A stretch of 41,687 bases of DNA from Burkholderia sp. TSV86. Lineage in GTDB: Bacteria > Pseudomonadota > Gammaproteobacteria > Burkholderiales > Burkholderiaceae. Shown piece by piece: positions 1 through 10,403 of this stretch. The stretch is taken from the NCBI RefSeq assembly GCF_001522865.1, contig NZ_LOWB01000084.1, forward strand, positions 1-41,687. Reading direction: 5' to 3'. The translations under genes were made by a program, and so were the position numbers. Positions within the stretch are counted from its first letter, which is position 1. The number at the start of each line of letters is the position of its first letter. Below the pieces are notes generated by a model. That model was not told the DNA's origin. It worked only from the letters and a program-made list of their open reading frames with translations, and searched no databases.

Positions 1-2
1 AA

Positions 3-89
3 CCCCTCGGCTATATCCCGCCCGCCGAAGCTGAGGCAAACTACTATCGGCAACTTGAAACAGCTGCCGCTGAACCCGCATCAACTTAA
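3..89 (+). pseudogene. IS3-family transposase, C-terminal 28 codons (cut by window edge)
   Basis: Reading from base 3 gives PLGYIPPAEAEANYY followed by RQLETAAAEPAST and a TAA stop. The GYIPPAEAE segment is the characteristic end of the DDE (OrfB) transposase of IS3-family elements, where it follows the catalytic rve domain. Only this tail is inside the window, so whether the transposase is intact cannot be judged. It is listed as partial rather than known to be broken. The stop lies 34 bases inside the terminal inverted repeat end, which is normal for this family. Confidence 0.75.
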
Positions 90-92
90 ACC

Positions 93-123
93 AACCAGCC
101 TCCACAATTCCCGGGGCGGTTCA
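93..123. repeat. Right terminal inverted repeat of the IS3-family element
   Basis: On the reverse strand, starting at 123, the sequence reads TGAACCGCCCCGGGAATTG and continues to about 93. IS3-family elements commonly end in TGA or TGAACCGCCCCGG, so this marks the element boundary. The inner limit is approximate because the partner repeat is not in the window. Confidence 0.7.
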
Positions 124-266
124 GTCTGCCATGACCACGGTTGAACACTCTACCCCGCCCCGATTTGTTGGGACCACGGAAATGATACAACTCGCCTCGC
201 TGGTGCCAGTTTCAGACAGAGCCCAGTGCTCTGTGGAACCTGTCCACGGGTGCAAGGAACTGCATC

Positions 267-833
267 ATGGAGCTTCGACATCTACGTTGCTTTGTCGCCG
301 TTGCGGAAGAACTGCATTTTGGCCGGGCGGCCGAACGACTGCACATGGAGCAATCCTCCTTATCGCGCACGATCAAGGAACTGGAAGATCGCCTGGGGGC
401 ACGGCTGTTTGATCGCGATCGGCGTGGCACCCACCTCAACCAGGCCGGCAGTGTGTTTCTCCAGGACGTGCGCCGACTTTTCACCCTGCTCGAACAAGCC
501 AGAAACGACGTACGTGCCGCTGCGGCAGGCAAGTGTGGCTTGCTGCATGTCGCACTGGCGGATGGGACAACCCATCCGCGTTTGGCGGACCTGCTTGCGC
601 AGTGTCGTGAAGAGGAACCGTCGGTGGAAATTCGCTTGACCGAGGTGTCCCACGCCGAACTACTACGCGGCCTACGCGATGCGACTTTCGACGTAGGCTT
701 TGCTCGCTCGGCCGATGTGGGCGAAAGCATCGAAACTCACGAGCTTTGGCGCGAGCCGCTGTTTGCCGCGCTGCCCGCCCGTCACCCCTTACTCTGCCAC
801 GCACGGATTCCGCTTGATGACCTTCTGCGCTAG
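267..833 (+). pseudogene. LysR-type transcriptional regulator, truncated after 188 codons
   Basis: The N-terminus MELRHLRCFVAVAEELHF, followed by AAERLHMEQSSLSRTIKELE, is the winged helix-turn-helix of a LysR regulator (residues about 1-60). The start of the periplasmic-binding-protein-like effector domain follows (from about residue 90). LysR proteins are usually near 300 residues, but this one ends at 188, after ALPARHPLLCHARIPLDDLLR, where the effector domain should continue. The stop lies exactly where the reading frame of a converging conjugation gene also stops, so a deletion or recombination joined the two. An AAGGAA ribosome binding site lies 6 bases before the ATG. The product probably lacks a complete effector domain. 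Its original target is unknown. Confidence 0.82.
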
Positions 834-1456
834 ACGACCATGCGCACGCGTCGGACCTGCCCGCGCCAAGGCAGGCGCGTCACGGTCGTGTCTTCGAACA
901 GACCGCCCGACTTGGCGATCGCGCGCAGGTGATGCGCGAAGAACCGGAGATAGAACGCGCCGAAGGCGCTGCCCTGCGCGCGGGGACGCAGATAGTTCTG
1001 CAGCGCGTCTAGGTAGTCGTCAAAGTCCGGCTCGTCCTGGGCGTAGAACTGCACCACCCACGGATGCTCGTCGAGTTCGTCGAACGAGTCCTGCAAGGCG
1101 TTCTCGAGCGCATCGCGGGCATGCCACAGCCACGCCATCTCGCGGCCTTCGGTGCCAATCGGTAGCAGCTCGAAGAAGGCGGCGACCGACTGCCCGTCAT
1201 CCAGCAGCATGCTCTTCGAGCCGGGCAGGTATTCGACCCAGGGCAACAGATCCGCGAAGGATGGCGCGACACCATAGAGCGCCTCGACATCCGCCTGGGT
1301 GGCCGGCTTGCGCTTGCCGCGATGCAGGGCGTCGCCCGGCGCAGGGATGCTGTGCACAGCCAAGGTAGAAACGTGCTGCTCCCACGCATCCGGCTCGCCA
1401 GCATCGGCGCCCGCACGCGGGACGGCCTTGCGCGGCCAAGGTAGCGACCACGCCAT
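830..1456 (-). pseudogene. Conjugative transfer ATPase (TraC/VirB4-like, ICE type), N-terminal fragment
   Basis: The 208 residues resemble the N-terminus of the ICE-type conjugative transfer ATPase family (PFL_4706/TIGR03744, recalled not searched). Examples are the segments DLLPWVEYLPGSKSMLLDDG and HPWVVQFYAQDE, and the stretch LRPRAQGSAFGAFYLRFFAH. Full-length members are over 900 residues and carry Walker motifs further on. Here the frame ends at RRVRMVV, where the family normally continues, in a TAG that overlaps the stop of the truncated lysR gene. The intact protein would power type IV secretion pilus assembly or DNA transfer, but this remnant lacks the ATPase core. The ATG overlaps the TGA of the upstream small ORF (TGATG), so the genes were translationally coupled. 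Confidence 0.75.
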
Positions 1457-1611
1457 CAGTAGTCCTCCAGACGTCCCGACAGATCCCGATAAGCAGCAGC
1501 TTGCGCCGTTTCCATCGCGACTTCGCGAAACTCCTCGTCATAAGGAGGCAGCACGTTCCCGCCGATATCCTTCAACTTGAGGAAGACCGTGAATGGCAGT
1601 ACGCAACGCAA
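1456..1611 (-). CDS. Small unidentified ORF (51 residues) coupled to the TraC remnant
   Basis: Between the hypothetical gene ending at 1619 and the TraC start is an open frame reading FTVFLKLKDIGGNVLPPYDE, then the tail AYRDLSGRLEDY and a TGA. Its stop shares one base with the ATG of the TraC remnant. A TTG at 1611 preceded by AAGG could be its start, giving a complete small protein. Alternatively it is only the C-terminus of a longer ICE gene (in related ICEs a lipoprotein gene often precedes this ATPase) joined here by deletion. I do not recognise the sequence. The frame stays open upstream into the neighbouring gene, so the start is uncertain. Confidence 0.4.
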   Translation of the reverse strand: MRCVLPFTVFLKLKDIGGNVLPPYDEEFREVAMETAQAAAYRDLSGRLEDY

Positions 1612-1618
1612 TACGCCC

Positions 1619-2401
1619 TTAGGACCAAAACCCCGGCGCCTTGACGGTACGCACCGATATCTTCGAGCCCTTGGCGGTCTTATGCGCCGTGCCGGTGCTC
1701 TCGGAGTAGATGTCCTTCAATACACCGTGATCACGCATGAACGCCATCGCCGCCGACGTCATGCTGCCGCTCTTGGTCGGCCGGTACGGGATACCGCTCG
1801 GGGATTTGCCGAGCAACAGTGTCAATAGGCCGCCGACGATATTCAGGTAGGTGGATTCGCTGCGTGGGCCGAGTTCACCCTCCGGCTTTTTTTCAGCGGC
1901 ACGAGCCCCGCTCAACGCCTGGAATTCCTGATGCAACACGTCCCATGCCTTCAGCCGATCGGCAAGCTGGAGCTTGAGCGCCTCGCGATCCATGAGTAGC
2001 GCCTGCACCGCATCCATGCTGATCGCAGGATGAAGATGGCGCTCGAAAGCATCGAAGAGAAAAGCAGGACGCTGCTCGGGGTAGAAGCGAATCATCCATG
2101 CCTTCAGATCGACGTGACGGATGGTCAGGTCGGGCGTATCCAGAAGCGAAGCGTCGTCGCAGGTGATGCCGTTCTTGCCATAAGGCAAGTCACGATTAAC
2201 CAGGGCGTCACGTAAACGTTCAAGGTTCAGGCAAAGCTGAGACTAGCGCGGGAAATCAGCGTGTTCCGGCAAGCCATTATGCTGCGTCAGCGCGCGCAAG
2301 ATGCGCTGTTCAAATCGCAACAGCCTCGTCCACCGGATTGCCGCCTCAATGGGACGATAGAACACCTTGGTATGCGCGCGTAGAAGATGCAATTTGCCCA
2401 T
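1619..2401 (-). pseudogene. ICE-associated conserved hypothetical protein, interrupted by an amber stop
   Basis: An ATG at 2401 with a GGAG ribosome binding site opens a frame reading MGKLHLLRAHTKVFYRPIEA. It runs 52 codons to PEHADFPR and then hits TAG at 2243-2245. The same frame resumes with SQLCLNLERLRDALVNRDLP and continues as DLTIRHVDLKAWMIRFYPEQ to a stop at 1619, for 261 codons in total. As I recall it, proteins of this type in Burkholderia, Ralstonia and Bordetella ICEs run straight through and have tryptophan at the stop position, so a single TGG to TAG change would explain the break. The later segment YLNIVGGLLTLLLGKSPSGI is also typical. The function is unknown. The 3' part alone could initiate at the ATG at 2188. 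Confidence 0.7.
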
Positions 2402-2450
2402 ATTTCACTCCGCCTCTCAAATCAACGTGCGATCGGTTAACAACGGATAG

Positions 2451-2579
2451 GAGGATGGCGACCTGCTGAGACATCGCACTGCCACACTCATGCGCAATCC
2501 TGTGGCTGTCTGGACCGAACTGCCGGAAATGATGGCCTACTACCCGGCACTGATGACCAATGCCAGAAGGTTGGTATGA
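2451..2579 (+). pseudogene. Orphan C-terminal coding fragment, unidentified
   Basis: After an in-frame TAG at 2448-2450 the plus strand reads EDGDLLRHRTATLM, then RNPVAVWTELPEMMAYYPAL, then MTNARRLV and TGA. The composition looks like real protein and unlike the antisense shadows around it, but there is no obvious start or ribosome binding site. I read it as the tail of an ICE or plasmid gene left by a deletion. I do not recognise the family. A 29-residue product from the ATG at 2490 is possible but unsupported. Confidence 0.35.
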
Positions 2580-2732
2580 GGTGAGTTTTTAGGATTGCGG
2601 CGCGCGCCAGAAAAGACTTTTTGCGTCTTGTCGTTGGCGTCGCCGGAGCGATTGACGCGATTAGACCGAAAAAGTCATGCGTGAAACGCTATGTTGATGG
2701 GCATCCTTCCTGCGGGGTTTTAGCCCAATCTC

Positions 2733-2823
2733 TGGCGGAAAGGGTGGGATTCGAACCCACGATACGGTATAACCGTATACCGGATTTCGAGTCCGGCGCA
2801 TTCGACCTCTCTGCCACCTTTCC
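2733..2823 (-). tRNA. tRNA-Ser (anticodon CGA)
   Basis: On the reverse strand the gene runs from GGAAAGG to CCTTTCC followed by G and an encoded CCA. The acceptor arms pair perfectly. The anticodon loop reads CTCGAAA within the stem GCCGGA/TCCGGT, giving CGA for UCG codons. The long variable arm (ATACGG/CCGTAT) is the serine-tRNA hallmark, and the T arm GTGGGTTCGAATCCCAC is canonical. The total is 91 bases with CCA. It reads the same strand as serS just upstream, whose enzyme charges it. Its 3' end faces the decayed mobile segment. Confidence 0.97.
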
Positions 2824-2862
2824 TTTTCAGCTTCACCGGTAGGTCGCCCCGGCGAAGCGAAG

Positions 2863-2892
2863 ATTATAGAACAACTCGCAGCAGCTTTCCAA
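2863..2892 (-). promoter_or_regulatory. Putative sigma-70 promoter of tRNA-Ser
   Basis: On the reverse strand TTGGAA (2887-2892) is followed after 18 bases by a perfect TATAAT (2863-2868). The -10 box lies about 40 bases before the mature tRNA 5' end, a usual distance. This suggests the tRNA has its own promoter and does not rely only on read-through from serS. Confidence 0.55.
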
Positions 2893-2902
2893 GCCCTTCT
2901 TC

Positions 2903-2936
2903 AAAAAAATTTCGAAGCCGCGATTCCTTCTTCGCG
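2903..2936 (-). terminator. Possible serS terminator
   Basis: Just past the serS stop, the reverse strand has a short stem (CGCGA/TCGCG) at 2919-2936, then TTCGAA, then a run of seven T (2903-2909). The stem is short, so termination may be partial. It lies upstream of the tRNA-Ser promoter. Confidence 0.35.
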
Positions 2937-2949
2937 ACTCCTTGTCCGT

Positions 2950-4332
<1,383 letters not shown>

Positions 4333-4335
4333 TCA

Positions 4336-4385
4336 GCCGGCAATGGCCGGGCCGCGCCCTGCATCGCGGCCCGGCCATTGCCGGC
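4336..4385. repeat. Perfect 21-bp inverted repeat between rarA and serS
   Basis: The arms at 4336-4356 and 4365-4385 are exact reverse complements, separated by the 8 bases CCCTGCAT. The arms contain GGCAATGGCCGGGCCGCG. The hairpin lies 51 bases after the rarA stop and 75 bases before the serS ATG on the transcribed strand. No T-run follows, so it is not a classic intrinsic terminator. It could slow transcription, protect the 3' end of rarA mRNA, or be a dispersed extragenic palindrome. Confidence 0.9.
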
Positions 4386-4436
4386 CGAGCGCGGCGGACC
4401 GGTTCGTTGCCGCATGGCTCGCGGCGCGGCCCCGCG

Positions 4437-5747
4437 CTAGTCCTGCTTGCCCGCTTCGTTGTCCAGCTCGCGCAGCCACGCGAGCTTGTCGGCGATCTTC
4501 GCTTCGAGGCCGCGCGGCGTCGGCTTGTACCAGCGCGGCTCGCGCATGCCGTCCGGCAAATAGGTCTCGCCCGCCGCATACGCATTCGGCTCGTCGTGCG
4601 CATAACGGTACGCGTGGCCATAGCCCAGTTCCTTCATCAGCTTGGTCGGCGCATTGCGCAGATGCACCGGCACCTCGCGCGATTTGTCCTGCCTGACGAA
4701 CGCCATCGCTTCGTTGAACGCGTTGTAGCCGGCGTTGCTCTTCGCCGCGCACGCGAGATACAGCACCGCCTGCGCAAGCGCCAGTTCGCCCTCCGGCGAG
4801 CCGAGCCGCTCGTAGGTCTCGGCCGCGTCGTTCGCGATCTGCATCGCGCGCGGATCGGCAAGACCAATGTCTTCCCACGCCATGCGCACGATGCGCCGCG
4901 CGAGATACTTCGGATCGGCGCCGCCGTCGAACATCCGGCACAGCCAGTACAGCGCGCCGTCCGGGCTCGAACCGCGCACCGATTTGTGCAGCGCCGATAT
5001 CTGATCGTAGAAATTGTCGCCGCCCTTATCGAAGCGGCGCGCGTTCATCGTCATCGCGCTGTCGACGAACGCCGCGTCGATCGTCGACACGCCCGCGGAC
5101 GAAGCCGCCGTCTGCGCCTGTTCGAGCAGGTTCAAAAAGCGCCGCGCGTCGCCGTCCGCATAGCCGACGAGCGTGTCGACCGCGCGCTCGTCGAACGTAA
5201 GGCCCGCGAGCGCGGTGTCTTGCGCGCGCTTGAGCAGCTGGCGCAGTTCGTCATCGGTCAGTGATTTCAGCACGTACACCTGCGCGCGCGACAGCAGCGC
5301 CGAATTCACCTCGAAGCTCGGATTCTCGGTCGTCGCGCCGATGAACGTGACGAGCCCCGATTCGACGAACGGCAACAGCGCATCCTGCTGCGCCTTGTTG
5401 AAGCGATGGATTTCGTCGACGAACAGAATCGTGTGGCGGCCGGTGCGGTTGAGCGTGTCGCGCGCCGCGTCCATCGATTCGCGGATGTCCTTCACGCCGC
5501 CCAGCACCGCGGACAGCGCGATGAACTCGCAATCGAACGCGAGCGCGGTAAGACGCGCGAGCGTCGTCTTGCCGACGCCAGGCGGCCCCCAGAGGATCAT
5601 CGAATGCGGCTTGCCCGATTCGAACGCAAGCCGCAGCGGCTTGCCCTCTCCGAGCAGATGGGTCTGCCCGATCACGTCGCCGAGCGTTTTCGGGCGCAGC
5701 GCCTCGGCAAGCGGCCGGCGCGGTTCGACTGCAAACAGGTCCGACAT
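4437..5747 (-). CDS. rarA: Replication-associated recombination protein A (RarA/MgsA)
   Basis: RarA is an AAA+ ATPase, related to clamp loaders, that acts at stalled replication forks in the cytoplasm. The sequence has Walker A GPPGVGKTT (about residues 54-62), Walker B ILFVDEIHRFNKAQQDALLP, and the sensor region GATTENPSFEVN. The C-terminal tetramerisation part includes GALYWLCRMFDGGADPKYLA. I place the start at MSDLFAVEP (5747), because GGGAG lies about 8 bases upstream; an ATG five codons earlier is possible. The length of 436 residues fits the family. It lies between lolA and serS, as in E. coli, on the same strand. Confidence 0.95.
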   Translation of the reverse strand: MSDLFAVEPRRPLAEALRPKTLGDVIGQTHLLGEGKPLRLAFESGKPHSMILWGPPGVGKTTLARLTALAFDCEFIALSAVLGGVKDIRESMDAARDTLNRTGRHTILFVDEIHRFNKAQQDALLPFVESGLVTFIGATTENPSFEVNSALLSRAQVYVLKSLTDDELRQLLKRAQDTALAGLTFDERAVDTLVGYADGDARRFLNLLEQAQTAASSAGVSTIDAAFVDSAMTMNARRFDKGGDNFYDQISALHKSVRGSSPDGALYWLCRMFDGGADPKYLARRIVRMAWEDIGLADPRAMQIANDAAETYERLGSPEGELALAQAVLYLACAAKSNAGYNAFNEAMAFVRQDKSREVPVHLRNAPTKLMKELGYGHAYRYAHDEPNAYAAGETYLPDGMREPRWYKPTPRGLEAKIADKLAWLRELDNEAGKQD

Positions 5748-5862
5748 GACCTTGGCTCCCACGAAAAACGATGGCGGCGCGCATGCGCCGCCCGACCGGA
5801 CATTATGACAGCCGCATGCAAGATGCGCGGCGCCGCCGCGTCGGCGCGCCGCCCGAAACGAA

Positions 5863-5890
5863 CCGGGCCCGCCACTGCTGGCGGGCCCGG
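5863..5890 (-). terminator. Hairpin downstream of lolA
   Basis: A perfect 12-bp stem, CCGGGCCCGCCA at 5863-5874 paired with 5879-5890, encloses a four-base loop. It starts 28 bases past the lolA stop on the transcribed strand and is followed by only a weak T-rich stretch (TTCGTTTC). It probably stabilises or ends the lolA message before rarA. Confidence 0.6.
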
Positions 5891-5917
5891 GCGGGCATTG
5901 GCGCGAGCGGGAGGCGC

Positions 5918-6637
5918 TTAGCCGCTGACGACGTCCGCCCCCTTCGGCACGACGAACTTGAACTCGTCGGCCTTGAACGGCGGATTCGTTTGGATATTCG
6001 TGAACGTGAGCAGCGTCACGTTGCCGAACACGTCGTGCAGCTCCATCGCGGCGAGCACGCCGTTTTTGAAGCCGATGCCGATGCGCTGAAACTGCGTGTC
6101 CTGCGCCTTCGGCAGCATTTCGAGCCAGTCGATCCCGCCCTTCTCGCCCGCGTCGCGCAGCGTGTAGTTCTTCTCGAGATCGTTGCTGCCGAACAGGATC
6201 GCGGCCGGGCTCGCGCCGAGCGCGCCCGCGAGCTTGCGCTCGGTGACCTGGTTCAAATCCTTGTCGTACACGTAGAGTTTGTCGCCGTCGGCTTGCAGCA
6301 CCTGCTGATACGGCTTCTGATACGACCAGATGAATTTGCCCGGCCGCGAAAACTCGAAGCTGCCGCTCGAATTGTCAGTGGGCTTGACGCTCGGCGCCGC
6401 GCCGCTCGCGGCCTTCGACGGCGTCTTGACGATCTGCTGCGTGAATTCGCCCTTCGCGCCGCGCACCTTCGACACGAATGCCTTCAATTGCTCGGTGCCG
6501 CTCGCGAACGCGTGCGACGCGGCAAGCGCGAGCGCCGCGCACGCCAGCGCGGCGCGCACCGTGCGCGCGAACGCTCGCCGCGCCGCGCGCGGCGAGCCGG
6601 TGTAGCCGGGATGGTTTGCCAACGACTGATCCTGCAT
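5918..6637 (-). CDS. lolA: Outer-membrane lipoprotein carrier protein LolA
   Basis: LolA is the periplasmic chaperone that takes lipoproteins from the LolCDE complex and hands them to LolB. I chose the ATG at 6637, which follows an ACGGAG ribosome binding site, giving 239 residues. The frame stays open far upstream across ftsK, but that part is not lolA. The N-terminus has arginines ([12 protein letters not shown]) and then a hydrophobic signal ending ASHAFA, with cleavage likely after residue 45. Family features include [32 protein letters not shown], and [16 protein letters not shown]. The Ala/Ser-rich stretch [18 protein letters not shown] appears inserted relative to E. coli. The gene lies between ftsK and rarA, the classic order. 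Confidence 0.95.
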   Translation of the reverse strand: MQDQSLANHPGYTGSPRAARRAFARTVRAALACAALALAASHAFASGTEQLKAFVSKVRGAKGEFTQQIVKTPSKAASGAAPSVKPTDNSSGSFEFSRPGKFIWSYQKPYQQVLQADGDKLYVYDKDLNQVTERKLAGALGASPAAILFGSNDLEKNYTLRDAGEKGGIDWLEMLPKAQDTQFQRIGIGFKNGVLAAMELHDVFGNVTLLTFTNIQTNPPFKADEFKFVVPKGADVVSG

Positions 6638-6693
6638 GCTGTGGTTTTCTCCGTAGAAGGCCGGGGCGCCTGGGCGGCAGCCTCGGCGCGAAC

Positions 6694-9009
6694 TCACTCG
6701 GCGTCGCGCGCGGGCACGAGGATTTCGCGGTTGCCGCTCGACGACATCGCCGAAACGAGCCCTGATTGCTCCATCTGTTCGAGCAGGCGCGCCGCGCGGT
6801 TGTAACCGATGCGCAAATGACGCTGCACGAGCGAGATCGACGCGCGCCGATTCTTGATCACGATCTCCACTGCCTGGTCGTACAGCGGATCGGCCTCGCT
6901 GTTCGCGTCGCCGCCGGCCGCGGCTGAGCCCTCGTCGCCATCGGCCGTACCGCCTTCGAGCAGCCCCTCGATGTAATTCGGCTCGCCATGCTCCTTGAGC
7001 TTGTCGACCACGCGATGCACCTCGTCGTCCGAGACGAACGCACCATGCACACGCACGGGCAGGCCGGTGCCGGGCGGCAGATACAGCATGTCGCCCTGGC
7101 CCAGCAGCGATTCCGCGCCCATCTGATCGAGAATCGTGCGCGAGTCGATCTTCGACGACACCTGGAACGCGATGCGCGTCGGCACGTTCGCCTTGATGAG
7201 GCCCGTGATCACATCGACCGACGGGCGCTGCGTCGCGAGAATCAGATGAATGCCGGCCGCGCGCGCCTTCTGTGCGATCCGCGCGATCAGTTCCTCGACC
7301 TTCTTGCCGACCACCATCATCAAATCGGCAAGCTCGTCGATCACGACGACGATATTCGGCAGCCGGCCGAGCGGCTCCGGATCGTCGGGCGTCAGGCTGA
7401 ACGGGTTCGGAATTTTCTCTTCGCGCTTCTTCGCATCCTCGATCTTGTTGTTGTAGCCGGCAAGATTGCGCACGCCGAGCTTGCTCATCAGCTTGTAGCG
7501 GCGCTCCATCTCGGCCACCGTCCAGTTGAGCGCATGGCCCGCCTGGCGCATGTCGGTGACGACCGGGCACAGCAGATGCGGAATCCCTTCGTAGACGCTC
7601 ATTTCCAGCATCTTCGGATCGATCAGGATCAGCCGCACCTGCTCGGCGCTCGCCTTGTACAGCAGCGACAGAATCATCGCGTTGATCCCGACCGACTTGC
7701 CCGAGCCGGTCGTGCCGGCAACCAGCAAGTGCGGCATCTTCGCGAGATCCGCGCACACCGGCTTGCCGCCGATGTCCTTGCCGAGGCCGAGCGTGAGCAT
7801 CGACGGCGCGTCCGCGTAGACCTCGGAGCCGAGGATTTCCGACAGCCGCACCGTCTGGCGGCGCTGGTTCGGCAGCTCGAGCGCCATGTAGTTCTTGCCG
7901 GGGATCGTCTCGACGACGCGAATCGACACGAGCGACAGCGAGCGCGCGAGATCCTTCGACAGATTGACGATCTGGCTGCCCTTCACACCGGTCGCGGGTT
8001 CGATCTCGTAGCGGGTGACGACGGGCCCCGGATACGCGGCGACGACGCTCACCTCGACGCCGAAATCCTTCAGCTTCTTCTCGATCAGGCGCGACGTGAA
8101 TTCGAGCGTGTCGGCGGAGATCGTCTCCTGCGCGGCGCTTGCCGGATCGAGCAGCGAGATCGCGGGCAACGTCGAGTCGCCCGGCAAGTCGGTGAAAAGC
8201 GGCTGCTGGCGCTCCTTCTCGGCGCGCTCGGATTTGGCCGGCGTGACCACGGGCGGCACGATCGTCACGGGCTCGTGCTCCTCGATGCGCACGCGCTCCT
8301 CCTCGACCTTGCCTTCGCGCTTGACGGCCGCCGCCTCGCCGAGCTTGCGGTCGCGCTCGGCCTCACGGCGCAGCCGCGCGAGCGTGACGGCCGAGATGAT
8401 CGCGCCGCCCACGCGCTCGGCCACCGACAGCCACGAAAAGCGGAAATACAGCGACAGCCCGATCGCGAGCGCGATGAGCAGCACGAGCGTGCCGCCCGTG
8501 AAGCCGAACGCATGCGACACGCCGCGCGCGATCGTCTCGCCGACGACGCCGCCGGGCGCGCGCGGCAATGGCAGCTTCAGCGACCACATGCGCAGCGCCT
8601 CGACACCGTCGCTCGCGAGCAGCACGAGAACGAACGCGAAGCCTTCGGCAAGCCAGCCGATCGATTTTCCGGGCTTTTCCGGCTCGTCGGCCAGCGTCTC
8701 ATGGCGCGTGATCCGGCGATAGTTCGCGGCCACGCGCCGCCCGAGCAGCACGACGAGCCAATAGGCGGAAAGCCCGAACAACAGCAGCATGATGTCGGCC
8801 GTCCACGCGCCGACCCGTCCCGCCCAGTTCGCGATGTGATCGACCTGCGCCGCGTGCGTCCAGCTCGGGTCGCTGCGGCTGTAGCTCAAGAGCGCCATGA
8901 GCAGGAACGCGAGCAGCGCGACCTGCAGGATCCAGCGGATCTCGACCAGAAGGCGCGACATGCGATGCGGCAGCGCTTGGGCCTGCGCGGTATAAGGAGC
9001 TTTTGCCAT
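6694..9009 (-). CDS. ftsK: DNA translocase FtsK
   Basis: FtsK sits in the inner membrane at the septum and pumps DNA to finish chromosome segregation and dimer resolution during division. From MAKAPYTAQ (9009) it is 771 residues. There are about four membrane segments in the first 200 residues (for example [17 protein letters not shown]), a short charged linker, and then the motor. Walker A is [16 protein letters not shown] (about residues 430-445) and Walker B is [15 protein letters not shown] (about 548-562). The C-terminal winged-helix gamma domain, which reads KOPS sites, is seen in [20 protein letters not shown]. An ATG 11 codons upstream (9042) is an alternative start. It diverges from trxB. 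The linker is much shorter than in E. coli FtsK. Confidence 0.96.
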   Translation of the reverse strand: MAKAPYTAQAQALPHRMSRLLVEIRWILQVALLAFLLMALLSYSRSDPSWTHAAQVDHIANWAGRVGAWTADIMLLLFGLSAYWLVVLLGRRVAANYRRITRHETLADEPEKPGKSIGWLAEGFAFVLVLLASDGVEALRMWSLKLPLPRAPGGVVGETIARGVSHAFGFTGGTLVLLIALAIGLSLYFRFSWLSVAERVGGAIISAVTLARLRREAERDRKLGEAAAVKREGKVEEERVRIEEHEPVTIVPPVVTPAKSERAEKERQQPLFTDLPGDSTLPAISLLDPASAAQETISADTLEFTSRLIEKKLKDFGVEVSVVAAYPGPVVTRYEIEPATGVKGSQIVNLSKDLARSLSLVSIRVVETIPGKNYMALELPNQRRQTVRLSEILGSEVYADAPSMLTLGLGKDIGGKPVCADLAKMPHLLVAGTTGSGKSVGINAMILSLLYKASAEQVRLILIDPKMLEMSVYEGIPHLLCPVVTDMRQAGHALNWTVAEMERRYKLMSKLGVRNLAGYNNKIEDAKKREEKIPNPFSLTPDDPEPLGRLPNIVVVIDELADLMMVVGKKVEELIARIAQKARAAGIHLILATQRPSVDVITGLIKANVPTRIAFQVSSKIDSRTILDQMGAESLLGQGDMLYLPPGTGLPVRVHGAFVSDDEVHRVVDKLKEHGEPNYIEGLLEGGTADGDEGSAAAGGDANSEADPLYDQAVEIVIKNRRASISLVQRHLRIGYNRAARLLEQMEQSGLVSAMSSSGNREILVPARDAE

Positions 9010-9077
9010 GAATCCGTCAAGAAGGCGATGAGACGGCGTCACACCGGGTGCGGGCCGCCGATCGTTCGATTCGGTCT

Positions 9078-9104
9078 ATTGTAAACGCTGCACTGCCCGG
9101 CCAA
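9078..9104 (-). promoter_or_regulatory. Putative ftsK promoter
   Basis: On the reverse strand TTGGCC (9099-9104) is followed after 15 bases by TACAAT (9078-9083), 69 bases before the chosen ftsK start. The spacer is shorter than ideal, so this is tentative. Confidence 0.35.
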
Positions 9105-9167
9105 GTGTAAATGACGGTAACGCGGGCCTCGCGCGTGAAGCCCGCGCGACGCTATCGCGCCGATTGA

Positions 9168-10256
<1,089 letters not shown>

Positions 10257-10403
10257 CGATAACGGGCGCGACGCGACGCTACAATGGCGTCGTCGCGCGC
10301 CGCCCGCTCCAGGCTCAATGCCTCTGCCGCCAGCCGCTGCGTATCGCGCCGCGGCTTTTTCATGTCCGGCGGCAGCGCGCCGCCCCCTCGCATCCGACCG
10401 ATC

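Larger units (their letters stand above)
1..123 (+). mobile_element. Right end of an IS3-family insertion sequence (partial)
   Basis: The window opens inside an insertion sequence. An in-frame transposase tail stops at 87-89 and is followed by a terminal repeat that, read inward from 123, begins TGAACCGCCCCGG, a typical IS3-group end. The rest of the element lies upstream of the window. The sequence changes character just after position 123, where the upstream region of a LysR gene begins. I cannot see a target duplication because the left end is missing. Confidence 0.8.

Noticed and set aside
2621..2842. Open frame containing AERVGFEPTIRYNRIPDFES
   Set aside because: This is the antisense reading of the tRNA-Ser gene, a well-known false protein, and not a real CDS.
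5918..7756. 612-codon open frame on the minus strand running into lolA
   Set aside because: Only the last 239 codons are LolA. The rest is an out-of-frame reading of ftsK in GC-rich DNA.
6988..9084. 698-codon open frame on the plus strand opposite ftsK
   Set aside because: It is rich in Arg, His, Asp and Leu with no family resemblance, as expected of the antisense strand of a high-GC gene.
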